DNA from: Nostoc sp. UHCC 0302
GTDB lineage: Bacteria; Cyanobacteriota; Cyanobacteriia; Cyanobacteriales; Nostocaceae
Assembly (NCBI RefSeq): GCF_038096175.1
Contig: NZ_CP151099.1
Location: forward strand, 4,434,501 to 4,498,500
Reading direction: 5' to 3'
Length of the DNA stretch: 64,000 nt
The notes under the pieces are model-generated. The model saw only the letters and a list, made by a program, of their open reading frames with translations. It was not told where the DNA came from and made no database searches. The position numbers and the translations under genes are program-made. Below, piece after piece: positions 35,213-43,990 of the stretch; the stretch's first letter is position 1, and each line of letters starts with the position of its first letter.

Positions 35213-36238
35213 CTACGGAGTTTTACTAGATGATGGGCTAGGAGATATTAATGATGGGCTAGGAGGTGGAGATTGATTTAAGAAAGGAGCTATGCCTGCT
35301 AGTAAGGCTCCAAGAGCAGCGATCGCAGCTATCACCACTGTCCAAAACTGAATTTTTTTATCCCAATTTGAGTTAGGTTTAGAGGGTAAAGTTGAGACAG
35401 GTATAGGAGCTTCTCCAGTCAACCCCAGAGAGTCAAGCCATTCGCGCATTGACTGCGATCGCTGTTTAGGATCTAGGTTCATACCTGTTAAAATTGTGCG
35501 GTTTGTGCGATCGCTAACCAGATTATTCAAGTCTTTCGGTTCCACTAAACGAGCGTTGTCAATCTTACGTTTCAGTGCACTCACAGGTGTTTTTCCAGTT
35601 AAAAGCACATATAAAGTAGCTGCTAGTGAATAAATATCGCTATAAGCCCCAGTTGGTATACTTTGAGCGTAAAGCTCAGGGGGTGTAAATCCCTCAGAAG
35701 TTTCCTTAGTTCGGTTTGTAGTTAAAATATGGTCGAAATCCAAAGCTAAACCAAAATCGATTAACACTGCTTCAGGCTGTCCATTTCGCACTCGCAAAAA
35801 GATATTTCCTGGATGCACATCTCGATGAATCAATCGATTATTATGCACTACTGTTAGGGCTTCACCAATTTGCTGAATGTAACGTAGTGCCTCTGATTCC
35901 GAAAGTATTTGTTGGCGACGATCAGCTAAACTCACCCCATCTACATATTCCATTAGCAGACACCAATGCTCTCCTTCCTTAAAGGGTTCTGCAACTTCGA
36001 CAATATGCTTATGCTTACACCGAGTAAGTTTTACCGCCTCCTGCCAAAACATGGTTTCTAATCGCCCGCGTTCCGACTGGCTTAAAGACGTTAGCAAGTT
36101 ATCATTTAAAGTTTTAATGACAAAGCGATCGCCATTCCTGTTTCTTACCAAATAAGTAATACCAAACCGTCCCCTTCCCAATTCCCTTTCCACAGTGTAT
36201 TTGCCACCTTGCAATTGATCACCTGCTACCCAAGCCAT
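35213..36238 (-). CDS. Ser/Thr protein kinase
   Basis: This 341-residue kinase starts MAWVAGDQLQGGKYTVEREL with G-loop GRGRFGITYLV, followed by IHRDVHPGNIF (HRD) and LIDFGLALD (DFG). A single membrane helix near the C-terminus (FWTVVIAAIAALGALLAGIA) precedes a short Pro/Ser-rich tail, so almost all of it is cytoplasmic. ATG 36238 is preferred over an upstream start at 36331 because the family start is MAWV/MPWT and GGGAG lies 8-12 nt upstream. It lies upstream of the related kinase gene, same strand. Confidence 0.85.
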   Translation of the reverse strand: MAWVAGDQLQGGKYTVERELGRGRFGITYLVRNRNGDRFVIKTLNDNLLTSLSQSERGRLETMFWQEAVKLTRCKHKHIVEVAEPFKEGEHWCLLMEYVDGVSLADRRQQILSESEALRYIQQIGEALTVVHNNRLIHRDVHPGNIFLRVRNGQPEAVLIDFGLALDFDHILTTNRTKETSEGFTPPELYAQSIPTGAYSDIYSLAATLYVLLTGKTPVSALKRKIDNARLVEPKDLNNLVSDRTNRTILTGMNLDPKQRSQSMREWLDSLGLTGEAPIPVSTLPSKPNSNWDKKIQFWTVVIAAIAALGALLAGIAPFLNQSPPPSPSLISPSPSSSKTP

Positions 36239-36375
36239 CTTTGCAACTCCCAAAATACATAAATTGATTGTCACACAACAGAGAGTTGACAAATTGAGCT
36301 TAACTTTGTGGAAATAGTGTGACCGCCTCACCTGCTTCGCTCAAAATGAAATCCATAACTCTTCGACTTTTGCAA

Positions 36376-36690
36376 GCAGTCGTTTATTGATTCCGGGCAA
36401 TCGTTTATTGATTCCGGGCAGTCGTTTATTGATTCCGGGCAGTCGTTTATTGATTCCGGGCGATCGTTTATTGATTCCGGGCAGTCGTTTATTGATTCCG
36501 GGCAGTCGTTTATTGATTCCGGGCAGTCGTTTATTGATTCCGGGCGATCGTTTATTGATTCCGGGCAGTCGTTTATTGATTCCGGGCAGTCGTTTATTGA
36601 TTCCGGGCAGTCGTTTATTGATTCCGGGCGATCGTTTATTGATTCCGGGCAGTCGTTTATTGATTCCGGGCGATCGTTTATTGATTCCGG
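36376..36690. repeat. 21-bp tandem repeat array (15 units) upstream of AKYGK gene copy 2
   Basis: Fifteen exact-length units run from 36376 to 36690. The constant part is TCGTTTATTGATTCCGG; only the bases after GC vary: AG in most units, AA in unit 2 and GA in units 5, 9, 13 and 15. Spacing of the GA type every four units shows an 84-bp higher-order period. No spacers, so not CRISPR. Because 21 is divisible by three it is open on both strands as 7-residue repeats, which are artefacts. It ends 174 nt before the start codon at 36865. Confidence 0.95.
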
Positions 36691-36864
36691 TCAACCTGCG
36701 AGAATTTACATAAACTTTATTTCTATATTTGTAATAAATAATTTAAAATATACTGAATAATGCGGGTGTCAAACAATCCCGATTCTGTCTATCCTGGTGA
36801 TGTAAACATCAGGTTAAAAGTCATTTTTTATCCTGGTACATTATTAATAAGAGGAAAGTTATTT
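36691..36864 (+). promoter_or_regulatory. 174-nt leader between the 21-bp array and AKYGK gene copy 2
   Basis: AT-rich at first (36710-36765), then a GATGT-AA-ACATC palindrome at about 36799-36810 and two TATCCTGG copies. GAGGAAAG (36851-36858) is a good ribosome site for ATG 36865. It shows no obvious base-level similarity to the 174-nt leader of copy 1. Confidence 0.45.
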
Positions 36865-37230
36865 ATGTCACGTCCCAAACGTGGGTCTAAAGCACTAGAT
36901 AGAGCGCAGCGTCGGATTGCAGCTTTAAAATCGATCAGTCCTACCTTAGACTTAGGTAATGGGGTTACAATTGAATCCTTTGCAACGGCTATCAAAACAA
37001 CGCAAGACAAGCTAGAAGTTTATAACTCCAGCCTCTCCACCGTGGATCTAACTCAGGAAGCCTTAGAATTAGCCGAAAAGTCCCTGATGGAACTAAGCGA
37101 ACATATGTTAGTCAGCGTAGCGGCAAAGTATGGCAAAAATAGCGATGAGTACAAAATGGCAGGGGGTGTTCGTCGCAGCGATCGCAAGCGTCCGCTGCGG
37201 AAGCCTAAGCAAGAGGTTATTGCTTTATAA
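36865..37230 (+). CDS. Small basic protein, AKYGK/MAGG family, copy 2 (array-associated)
   Basis: This 121-residue protein is a paralogue of the one at 11310. Shared features are a basic start (SRPKRGSKALDRAQRRIAAL), SISPTLDLGNGVTI, a helical middle (QEALELAEKSLMELSEHML) and the block VAAKYGKNSDEYKMAGGVR, then a strongly basic tail (RSDRKRPLRKPK). I chose ATG 36865 for its GAGGAAAG site and agreement with copy 1; an ATG at 36760 would add 35 unshared residues. No known domain; the basic ends suggest nucleic-acid binding. Upstream lies the 21-bp array, downstream the Uma2 gene on the same strand. Confidence 0.75.
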   Translation: MSRPKRGSKALDRAQRRIAALKSISPTLDLGNGVTIESFATAIKTTQDKLEVYNSSLSTVDLTQEALELAEKSLMELSEHMLVSVAAKYGKNSDEYKMAGGVRRSDRKRPLRKPKQEVIAL

Positions 37231-37493
37231 AAACGTTCAAGGACACGGGGACGCAAAGAATGGGAGGCGCAAAGAAAGAATTCAGACAGGGATTGAAAAA
37301 GAGCCTGAATTCGAGCAACTGAAATCTTCTCCTTCTCCTGCCAAAGACCAAGGCGAACGATTTCAGGCGGGGCAAGAGACCCTTGGGACTTACGTCCTTG
37401 CATCTTTGCGTCTTCTTCGATAAATATCAATGGGGAATTCAAAGGTCTATTGCTAAACTAAAAAACAACCTTTACTCCTGCAAAGGTAGTTTT

Positions 37494-38195
37494 ATGACCT
37501 CTGCAACCGATCCAGCCACCGCCCTCACCCCGTTCCCAGACCATACGCAGTTACCAGAGTCTGATGGTACTTTCGTGAAAAACTTTCAGGAACATCCCCA
37601 AAGCATTCTCCTAACAGACTCGATTAAACCGATATTACAAAAACGTCATCCTGATGGGCAATACTGTATTGGTCAAGATAGTGGTATCTACTGGCGCATC
37701 ACTGAACCCCCAGAAAAAGGCGCAGAAGCACCAGACTGGTTTTATGTAGGGAATGTACCGCCTACTCTGGATGGACAAACGCGTAGGTCTTATGTATTAT
37801 GGCGAGAGTTTATTGCCCCATTGATTGCATTGGAATTTGTATCTGGGGATGGTAGTGAGGAGCGAGATAAAACACCTTGGAAGGGGAAATTTTGGATTTA
37901 TGAACAGGTGATTCGTCCTCCTTTCTACGGCATTTATGAAGTGAATAAAGCCAGCGTGGAAGTTTATGAATTAATTGGTGGACAATATCAGTTATTAACA
38001 GCAAATGAACGTGGACATTATCCTATACATCCTTTAGGAGTTGAATTAGGTCTCTGGCAGGGAGAATATCACAATATGGAATTACCTTGGCTACGCTGGT
38101 GGGACTTACAAGGTAATTTGTTATTGACTGGCGAGGAAAGAGCTGATCGCTTAACTGCTCAATTGCGATCGCTCGGTGTTGAACCAGAAGTTTAG
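37494..38195 (+). CDS. Uma2-family putative endonuclease
   Basis: This 233-residue protein has the Uma2 core of the PD-(D/E)xK fold: PDWFYVGNVPP (Asp), YVLWREFIAPLIALEFVSGDGSEERD (Glu) and KFWIYEQVI, with the later IYEVNKASVEVYELIGGQY strand region. Uma2 genes are strongly expanded in cyanobacteria and their function is poorly known; a nuclease role is inferred from fold. ATG 37494 removes an unrelated upstream extension. It follows AKYGK copy 2 by 263 bp of repeat-like sequence. Confidence 0.8.
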   Translation: MTSATDPATALTPFPDHTQLPESDGTFVKNFQEHPQSILLTDSIKPILQKRHPDGQYCIGQDSGIYWRITEPPEKGAEAPDWFYVGNVPPTLDGQTRRSYVLWREFIAPLIALEFVSGDGSEERDKTPWKGKFWIYEQVIRPPFYGIYEVNKASVEVYELIGGQYQLLTANERGHYPIHPLGVELGLWQGEYHNMELPWLRWWDLQGNLLLTGEERADRLTAQLRSLGVEPEV

Positions 38196-38602
38196 GATTT
38201 TAGCTCAACAGCTATTTTAAATCGCCCAGAATACACCCATTATAGGGACACGGCACTGTCGTGTCCCTACTCTTGTATTCAATTTAACGTGAGTTCGATA
38301 GCTCGTATCTAAGCATTTTTGGCATAAATTCTCAAAACTTTCAAGTGGGAATAGTAATCAATAATTGTCCCTGTTGAGTTCAGCACAGCCAATTGAGCCA
38401 ACTACAGAGATTCAGCGGGTAAGTCGCTCAATTTCCAGTCCATGTAAACTCTTTTGCTAAACACTGCTGTAAAAAGTCACAATTGAGATACGTTCGCTCT
38501 ACCCTGCAACACAGTGGCTGCAAAATCTAAAATTAAACAAGGGAAAAATATATTAACGATTACGCACAGATAATTTAAGTATCACCTTAAGAGGTAACAC
38601 TG
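38196..38602. promoter_or_regulatory. Intergenic region upstream of ppsA with hairpin
   Basis: A hairpin with 10-bp arms (38243-38252 and 38260-38269, TAGGGACACG type) follows the Uma2 gene and may terminate it. The remainder to 38600 presumably carries the ppsA promoter; AAGAGG near 38588 is the likely ribosome site. No gene seen. Confidence 0.45.
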
Positions 38603-41092
38603 ATGGCGATAGTATCTAAAAGCGCTGTATCTCAATCTTCCAAAGAACAATCGCTCATCCTCTGGTTTGATGAAGTTAGCATTGCTGATATACCTGTAGT
38701 TGGTGGTAAGAATGCATCACTAGGGGAAATGATTCAACAGCTAACTTCCAAAGGTATTAATGTTCCCACTGGATTTGCCACCACTGCTTATGCTTATCGC
38801 CATTTTATAGAGTCAGCTGGGTTAGAAGCAAAACTGCGTCAACTCTTTGCTGACTTGGATGTTGAAGATGTCAAAAATTTACGAGAACGGGGGACAAAAG
38901 CGCGATCGCTATTAATGCACACACCATTTCCTGTAGAATTGCGAAAAGCGATCGCCACAGCATACCAGACTCTTTGTGAACGATATAATGCACAAACAGA
39001 TGTTGCAGTACGTTCTAGTGCCACCGCAGAAGACCTCCCCGATGCTAGTTTTGCCGGACAACAGGAAACTTATTTAAACGTCGTCGGTGTCGAAGGAGTT
39101 TTAGCAGCTTGTCATAAATGCTTTGCTTCTCTATTTACTGATCGCGCTATTTCTTATCGCCACACCAAAGGATTTGACCACTTTAGCATTGCCCTCGCTG
39201 TAGGTGTGCAAAAAATGGTGCGCTCTGACTTAGCAACTTCTGGGGTGATGTTCTCCATTGACACAGAAACCGGCTTTAAAGATGCTGCATTAATTACAGC
39301 AGCTTACGGTTTAGGGGAAAACGTTGTCCAAGGGACTGTAAACCCAGATGAATATTATGTTTTTAAACCAACATTAAAAACGGGTTTTCGCCCAATTATT
39401 AATAAAAAATTGGGTAGTAAAGAACTCAAAATGGTCTACGATGACGGCTCGAAATTTACGAAAAATATATCTGTAGCGATCGCAGAACGGAGTAAATTTG
39501 CGATTACTGATGAAGAGATTTTACAACTAGCACGTTGGGCAGCTTTAATAGAAGACCATTATTCTCAAGTCCACGGCGTTTACACCCCAATGGATATCGA
39601 GTGGGCAAAAGATGGGATTACTAATGAACTTTTTGTTGTGCAAGCACGTCCTGAAACCGTCCAGTCTCAGAAGACAGGGAATGTGCTAAGGAGTTATCGC
39701 TTGTTACTGGGGACTGGCGACTGGGGACTGGGAACTGGGGAAAAATCTTCCCAATCCCCAACCCAATCACCAGTACCTCTTGTAACGGGACGTGCAATTG
39801 GGGAAGCAATTAGTCAGGGGAAAGCGCACTTAATTCTAGATGCACACAGAATTGAACAATTCAAAGCTGGGGAAGTGCTGGTAACAGAGAGAACTGACCC
39901 CGACTGGGAACCAATTATGAAACGTGCTAGTGCGATTATTACCAACGCTGGTGGACGCACCTGTCATGCAGCAATTATTGCACGCGAATTAGGTGTACCT
40001 GCGATCGTTGGATGCGGGAATGCTACGGAAGTCTTAAAAAATGGTCAAGAGATCACAGTTTCTTGTGCTGAAGGGGAAGAAGGAAATGTTTATGCAGGCT
40101 TATTACCATTTGAAGTTGAAGAAGTTCCCTTAGAAAACTTGCCCCGTACCCGTACTCAAATTTTAATGAATGTGGGTAATCCTCAAGAAGCATTGAGTTT
40201 ATCTGCAATTCCTAACGATGGAGTGGGTTTAGCGCGGACAGAGTTTATCATCGCTAACCAAATTCAAATTCATCCAATGGCGTTGATCCATTTTGACTTA
40301 CTAAAAGATGAATTTGTCAAAGCTAAAATTGCTGAAATCACCGCCCTTTATGATGACAAACCTCAGTATTTTGTAGATAAATTAGCCCAAGGTATCGGTC
40401 GAATCGCAGCGGCATTTTATCCCAAAGTAGTGATTGTGCGGATGTCTGATTTCAAAAGTAATGAATATGCCAATTTGTTAGGTGGTCAACAGTTTGAACC
40501 TCATGAAGAAAACCCGATGTTAGGCTGGCGAGGAGCGGCGCGTTATTATGATCAAGGCTATAAAGAAGCTTTTGCCCTAGAGTGTCATGCTATCAAACGG
40601 GTACGGGAAGAGATGGGTTTAACAAATGTTACGCCGATGATTCCCTTTTGTCGCACTCCAGATGAGGGACGTTTGGTCTTGGCAGAAATGGCAAAAAATG
40701 GTTTAAAGCAAGGTGTTAACGACTTGCAGGTTTATGTGATGTGCGAGTTGCCCAATAATGTAATTCTGGCAGAGGAGTTTGCTGAGGTATTTGATGGATT
40801 CTCGATTGGTTCTAATGACCTAACTCAGCTGACACTGGGAATAGACAGAGATTCGGCGTTAGTCGCACACTTATTTGATGAGCGTAGTCAAGGTGTGAAA
40901 CAAATGGTGAAAATGGCTATCCAAGCTGCGAAAAAACACAACCGTAAAATCGGTATTTGTGGCCAAGCGCCCAGTGATTACCCAGAATTTGCTAAGTTTT
41001 TGGTTGAACAAGGAATTGACTCGATTAGTCTAAATCCAGATTCGGTTTTAAAGACAATGCTGGAAGTGGCAAAAGTTGAGGGTACTGAGTAG
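38603..41092 (+). CDS. ppsA: Phosphoenolpyruvate synthase
   Basis: This 829-residue enzyme converts pyruvate and ATP to PEP, AMP and phosphate. The order is an N-terminal ATP-grasp domain (VVGGKNASLGEMI ... SSATAEDLPDASFAGQQETYLN), the phosphohistidine domain (GGRTCHAAIIARELGVPAIVG) and the C-terminal TIM barrel (GVGLARTEFI ... GSNDLTQLTLGIDRDS ... KIGICGQAPSD). Between the first two lies a Gly/Thr/Ser/Gln/Pro-rich stretch (around LLLGTGDWGLGTGEKSSQ) encoded by a repeat of the GGGGACTGG type, an unusual linker insertion. Start ATG 38603. Confidence 0.93.
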   Translation: MAIVSKSAVSQSSKEQSLILWFDEVSIADIPVVGGKNASLGEMIQQLTSKGINVPTGFATTAYAYRHFIESAGLEAKLRQLFADLDVEDVKNLRERGTKARSLLMHTPFPVELRKAIATAYQTLCERYNAQTDVAVRSSATAEDLPDASFAGQQETYLNVVGVEGVLAACHKCFASLFTDRAISYRHTKGFDHFSIALAVGVQKMVRSDLATSGVMFSIDTETGFKDAALITAAYGLGENVVQGTVNPDEYYVFKPTLKTGFRPIINKKLGSKELKMVYDDGSKFTKNISVAIAERSKFAITDEEILQLARWAALIEDHYSQVHGVYTPMDIEWAKDGITNELFVVQARPETVQSQKTGNVLRSYRLLLGTGDWGLGTGEKSSQSPTQSPVPLVTGRAIGEAISQGKAHLILDAHRIEQFKAGEVLVTERTDPDWEPIMKRASAIITNAGGRTCHAAIIARELGVPAIVGCGNATEVLKNGQEITVSCAEGEEGNVYAGLLPFEVEEVPLENLPRTRTQILMNVGNPQEALSLSAIPNDGVGLARTEFIIANQIQIHPMALIHFDLLKDEFVKAKIAEITALYDDKPQYFVDKLAQGIGRIAAAFYPKVVIVRMSDFKSNEYANLLGGQQFEPHEENPMLGWRGAARYYDQGYKEAFALECHAIKRVREEMGLTNVTPMIPFCRTPDEGRLVLAEMAKNGLKQGVNDLQVYVMCELPNNVILAEEFAEVFDGFSIGSNDLTQLTLGIDRDSALVAHLFDERSQGVKQMVKMAIQAAKKHNRKIGICGQAPSDYPEFAKFLVEQGIDSISLNPDSVLKTMLEVAKVEGTE
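39700..39778. repeat. Intergenic-type repeat inside ppsA
   Basis: ACTGGGG / GACTGG heptamer-like strings followed by their partial complement (CCCCAACCC) lie in frame between the ATP-grasp and phosphohistidine domains. Such strings normally occur between Nostoc genes. Confidence 0.6.
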
Positions 41093-41147
41093 AGACGCGA
41101 TTATACTCTTACGAGAAACCGCTCTTCGAGCGTCTACGCGTCTCTAC
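41089..41147 (+). terminator. Hairpin overlapping the ppsA stop
   Basis: Arms 41089-41099 and 41137-41147 (GTAGAGACGCG type) are exact 11-bp complements around a 37-nt loop. The left arm includes the ppsA stop codon. It is also a common dispersed Nostoc hairpin. Confidence 0.45.
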
Positions 41148-41276
41148 AAGAGTTAGGAGTTAGGGGAATTTTGTAAAGTCAGCAGGAGTGACAAGGTGAA
41201 ACCTTATGGTAGCCTATACACGCACTCACTTGTCGTTAGACATCGCTCCTAGCTGCTAGTTTAGTCAAAGGTTAAG

Positions 41277-41831
41277 ATGACACCCCTTTTTGAAACCGAG
41301 CGCTTAATAGTTCGCAGTTGGATACCTGAACTTGATGCTGAACAAGCGTTTGAAATTTATAGTGACCCAGAAGTTACACACTTTTTGGGTAACGCTTCTC
41401 GCGTTACTACTATTGAATCACAACGTCAGCGCTTGATTGAAAACATTGAGCGCTCGCGCCGACGCAAAAATGGTACTGGTTCTTGGGCAATTTTAGAAAA
41501 AGAAACTATAACAATTGTGGGAACTATCCTTCTGAAACCACTGCCTGATAAAGATGGCTTAGCCACTCAAGATTATGAAGTTGGTTGGCACTTGCGCCGA
41601 ACTTATTGGGGTAAAGGGTATGCGACAGAAGCAGGACGAGGTATGCTCAATTATGGCTTTAGTATCCTGAACTTGCCAGTGATTTATGCTGTGGTGAAAC
41701 CAGAAAATCATGCCTCAATTCGTGTCACCCAAAGACTAAGTATGAAACCAATGGGGCGAACAAAAAAGTATTACGGTATTGAACTACTCCTGTTTCAACA
41801 TGATGCGCCTGAAAAGGGGAGCGGGGAGTAG
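41277..41831 (+). CDS. GNAT-family N-acetyltransferase (RimJ/RimL-like)
   Basis: This 184-residue protein opens with FETERLIVRSW, the RimJ/RimL-type start, and has the acetyl-CoA loop region LRRTYWGKGYATEAGRGMLNYGF, then VVKPENHASIRVTQRLSMKPMG. It transfers acetyl groups to an amine; the substrate is unknown. Start ATG 41277. It is followed by a heptamer repeat that contains the start of the next gene. Confidence 0.85.
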   Translation: MTPLFETERLIVRSWIPELDAEQAFEIYSDPEVTHFLGNASRVTTIESQRQRLIENIERSRRRKNGTGSWAILEKETITIVGTILLKPLPDKDGLATQDYEVGWHLRRTYWGKGYATEAGRGMLNYGFSILNLPVIYAVVKPENHASIRVTQRLSMKPMGRTKKYYGIELLLFQHDAPEKGSGE

Positions 41832-41870
41832 GGAGTGGGGAAGTAAGGGAGCAGGGAGAATAAATACTGT

Positions 41871-41940
41871 AATGCCCAATGCCCAATAACCAATGACTAA
41901 TGACCAATGCCCAATGACTAATGACTAATGACCAATGACT
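41871..41940. repeat. Short tandem heptamer repeat (10 units) holding the next start codon
   Basis: Exactly ten heptamers of the AATGACT / AATGACC / AATGCCC type (one AATAACC). The last heptamer (41934-41940) supplies the ATG (41935) of the mannosyltransferase gene. Short tandemly repeated heptamers are known from filamentous cyanobacteria. Confidence 0.85.
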
Positions 41941-43494
41941 AAAAAATGGTTCCGAATTGGGATGGCGGGTATATTTATTTTCTCACTCGCCTTACGGTTT
42001 TGGGGGCTGGAGCGATTCAATACCCTAGTATTTGATGAAGTTTACTTTGCTAAATTTGGTAATAACTATCTTACCCACACGCCATTTTTTAATGCTCATC
42101 CGCCGCTGAGTCAATATATTATTGGTATTGGCATTTGGATTGGTAGTCATGTTCCTTTTTGGCACGATACGCAAAATGGACTAACAGGTTCAATGCGATC
42201 GCCTTGGACTTATCGTTGGTTAAATGCGCTCACTGGTTCATTTATTCCTCTAGTTGTCGCCGCAATTGCCTATCATTTGAGTTATCGTCGTAGCTTTGCT
42301 CTGCTGGCAGGTTTTTTTACGGCTTGTGATGGTTTATTTCTTGTTGAATCTCGCTATGCCTTGAACAATATTTATATTGTTATATTTGGTTTGTTAGGGC
42401 AGTTATTTTTATTATTAGCACTAGAAAACCAAAATCAGCGACGCTCTTTTTGGTTAGTGATTGCTGGCATTAGTTTTGGTGCGTCAGTTGGCACTAAATG
42501 GAATGGTTTATGGTTTTTGTTCGGTGCTTATCTTATTTGGATAACAGGTTGGCTAATTCGTTCACTTCACTCTTCTCCTTACCCGCAATTATCTTTTCAA
42601 TCTCCCTCATTTCCCTTATCAATAGAAAGACAATTAATAAATTTTTTCACTAAATGGTATCGCCGTTGGAGTGAGGTTAATCAAAATTTCACTCAGCAAA
42701 CCCAATCAAATGAAATTAAGACGCCGCTCCAAAATCTAACTCAGATAAATGTTTTCCAGATGCTATTTTATATGGGAATTATCCCAGGTGTTGTCTATAG
42801 CCTCATCTGGATTCCTCACCTTGAGCTAGATAAAAGATACGGATTTATCTCAGTACATCAAGAAATTTTGAGGTTTCACCTCCAGATGGGTGGTAATAGT
42901 CCCAAAGTGCATCCTTATTGTGCTGCATGGTACAAATGGCCTTTGATGACTCGACCAATGGCATATTATTATCAAACAGCCCAGAAAGTGACCGACCCTT
43001 TACCTGTAATGGGGCCGCCGTTGCCTTCTGGTGTGGGGAAAGTAATTTATGATGTCCATGCGATGGGTAATCCCTTTTTGTGGTGGTTTGGTATCGCCGC
43101 CATAGTGTTTTTAGTAGGGATGTTGTTGTTGCAACTCGTGATTCCTTGGGTGAAACAGAAGCATTTTTCTGCGCCTGAAACTCTTAGTGTTGATACTTGG
43201 ATTGCTCTATATTTGGTAATAAATTATGCCGCAAATTTACTACCTTGGGTAAAGGTGACAAGATGCGTTTTCATTTACCACTATATGAGTGCTGTGATAT
43301 TTGTATTTTTAGCGATCGCCTGGTTTGTAGATCAGTGCCTTCGTAGTTATTATCGACAAATCCGCGCGATCGGTGTCACTATTACCTTTATTATTTTCGC
43401 CGCTTTTGTTTTCTGGATGCCCATTTATTTGGGTTTACCCCTTTCTCCGGGAGGTTATAAACCTTTACGAATGTGGTTTAACTCTTGGATTTGA
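41935..43494 (+). CDS. GT39 protein O-mannosyltransferase-like membrane protein
   Basis: This 519-residue integral membrane protein has the PMT opening: a first helix, then FDEVYFAKFGNNYLTHTPFFNAHPPLSQYI with the conserved D-E pair and H-P-P-L. More than ten hydrophobic helices and a C-terminal four-helix block (WIALYLVINYAANLLPWVKV) follow. GT39 enzymes move mannose from a polyprenyl phosphate to protein. The bacterial substrate is unknown. Its ATG lies in a heptamer repeat with no Shine-Dalgarno, so its translation control may be unusual. Confidence 0.87.
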   Translation: MTKKWFRIGMAGIFIFSLALRFWGLERFNTLVFDEVYFAKFGNNYLTHTPFFNAHPPLSQYIIGIGIWIGSHVPFWHDTQNGLTGSMRSPWTYRWLNALTGSFIPLVVAAIAYHLSYRRSFALLAGFFTACDGLFLVESRYALNNIYIVIFGLLGQLFLLLALENQNQRRSFWLVIAGISFGASVGTKWNGLWFLFGAYLIWITGWLIRSLHSSPYPQLSFQSPSFPLSIERQLINFFTKWYRRWSEVNQNFTQQTQSNEIKTPLQNLTQINVFQMLFYMGIIPGVVYSLIWIPHLELDKRYGFISVHQEILRFHLQMGGNSPKVHPYCAAWYKWPLMTRPMAYYYQTAQKVTDPLPVMGPPLPSGVGKVIYDVHAMGNPFLWWFGIAAIVFLVGMLLLQLVIPWVKQKHFSAPETLSVDTWIALYLVINYAANLLPWVKVTRCVFIYHYMSAVIFVFLAIAWFVDQCLRSYYRQIRAIGVTITFIIFAAFVFWMPIYLGLPLSPGGYKPLRMWFNSWI

Positions 43495-43990
43495 TTGAAG
43501 GCAGGAAGTAAGATAATTCTTTATCCTTAGCATAACTATCTCTAAAAAAGCGGATTTTTCAACAGAATAAATGTTTTTATATTGAGTTATTTGTAAAGAA
43601 TCAGTTTTTGATGCAAGTCATAAGATATCAGATTTTATCGAAAAATGAAGAATTACAAATAACAAATGACAAAAATTAATTTTTAAAGTAAAAAATGGAA
43701 TTTTCTATTAACTCTTAGCTGCCTCCTCTACTTAACACAGCTACATATATATAGATTTTTTCAATCACATACTTTTCATATATCTTATCCCTATCTCACT
43801 TAGCTGGCTGCTAGACTGTGAAAGCGCAAGTGGATAAGTAAAATTATGCCTAGCGCAACTTTAGGGATATAAAATTAGATACTAAATAAAAATGATGAAT
43901 GAAGAAGTATAAAGTTTTCAACAATCATCATTTTTAGTTTTTAATAGCTATTCTAATTTTGATGCTCCCGGACAACACAGGAGGATCGTT
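43495..43990. promoter_or_regulatory. Upstream region of the phytochrome operon
   Basis: 496 bp, AT-rich, no gene seen. AGGAGG around 43979-43984 is a strong ribosome site for the phytochrome gene. The promoter is not resolved. Confidence 0.4.

Noticed and set aside
36341-36713. Long open frames on both strands with 7-residue repeats
   Set aside because: They come from the 21-bp array, whose length is divisible by three. There is no ribosome site or non-repeat domain.
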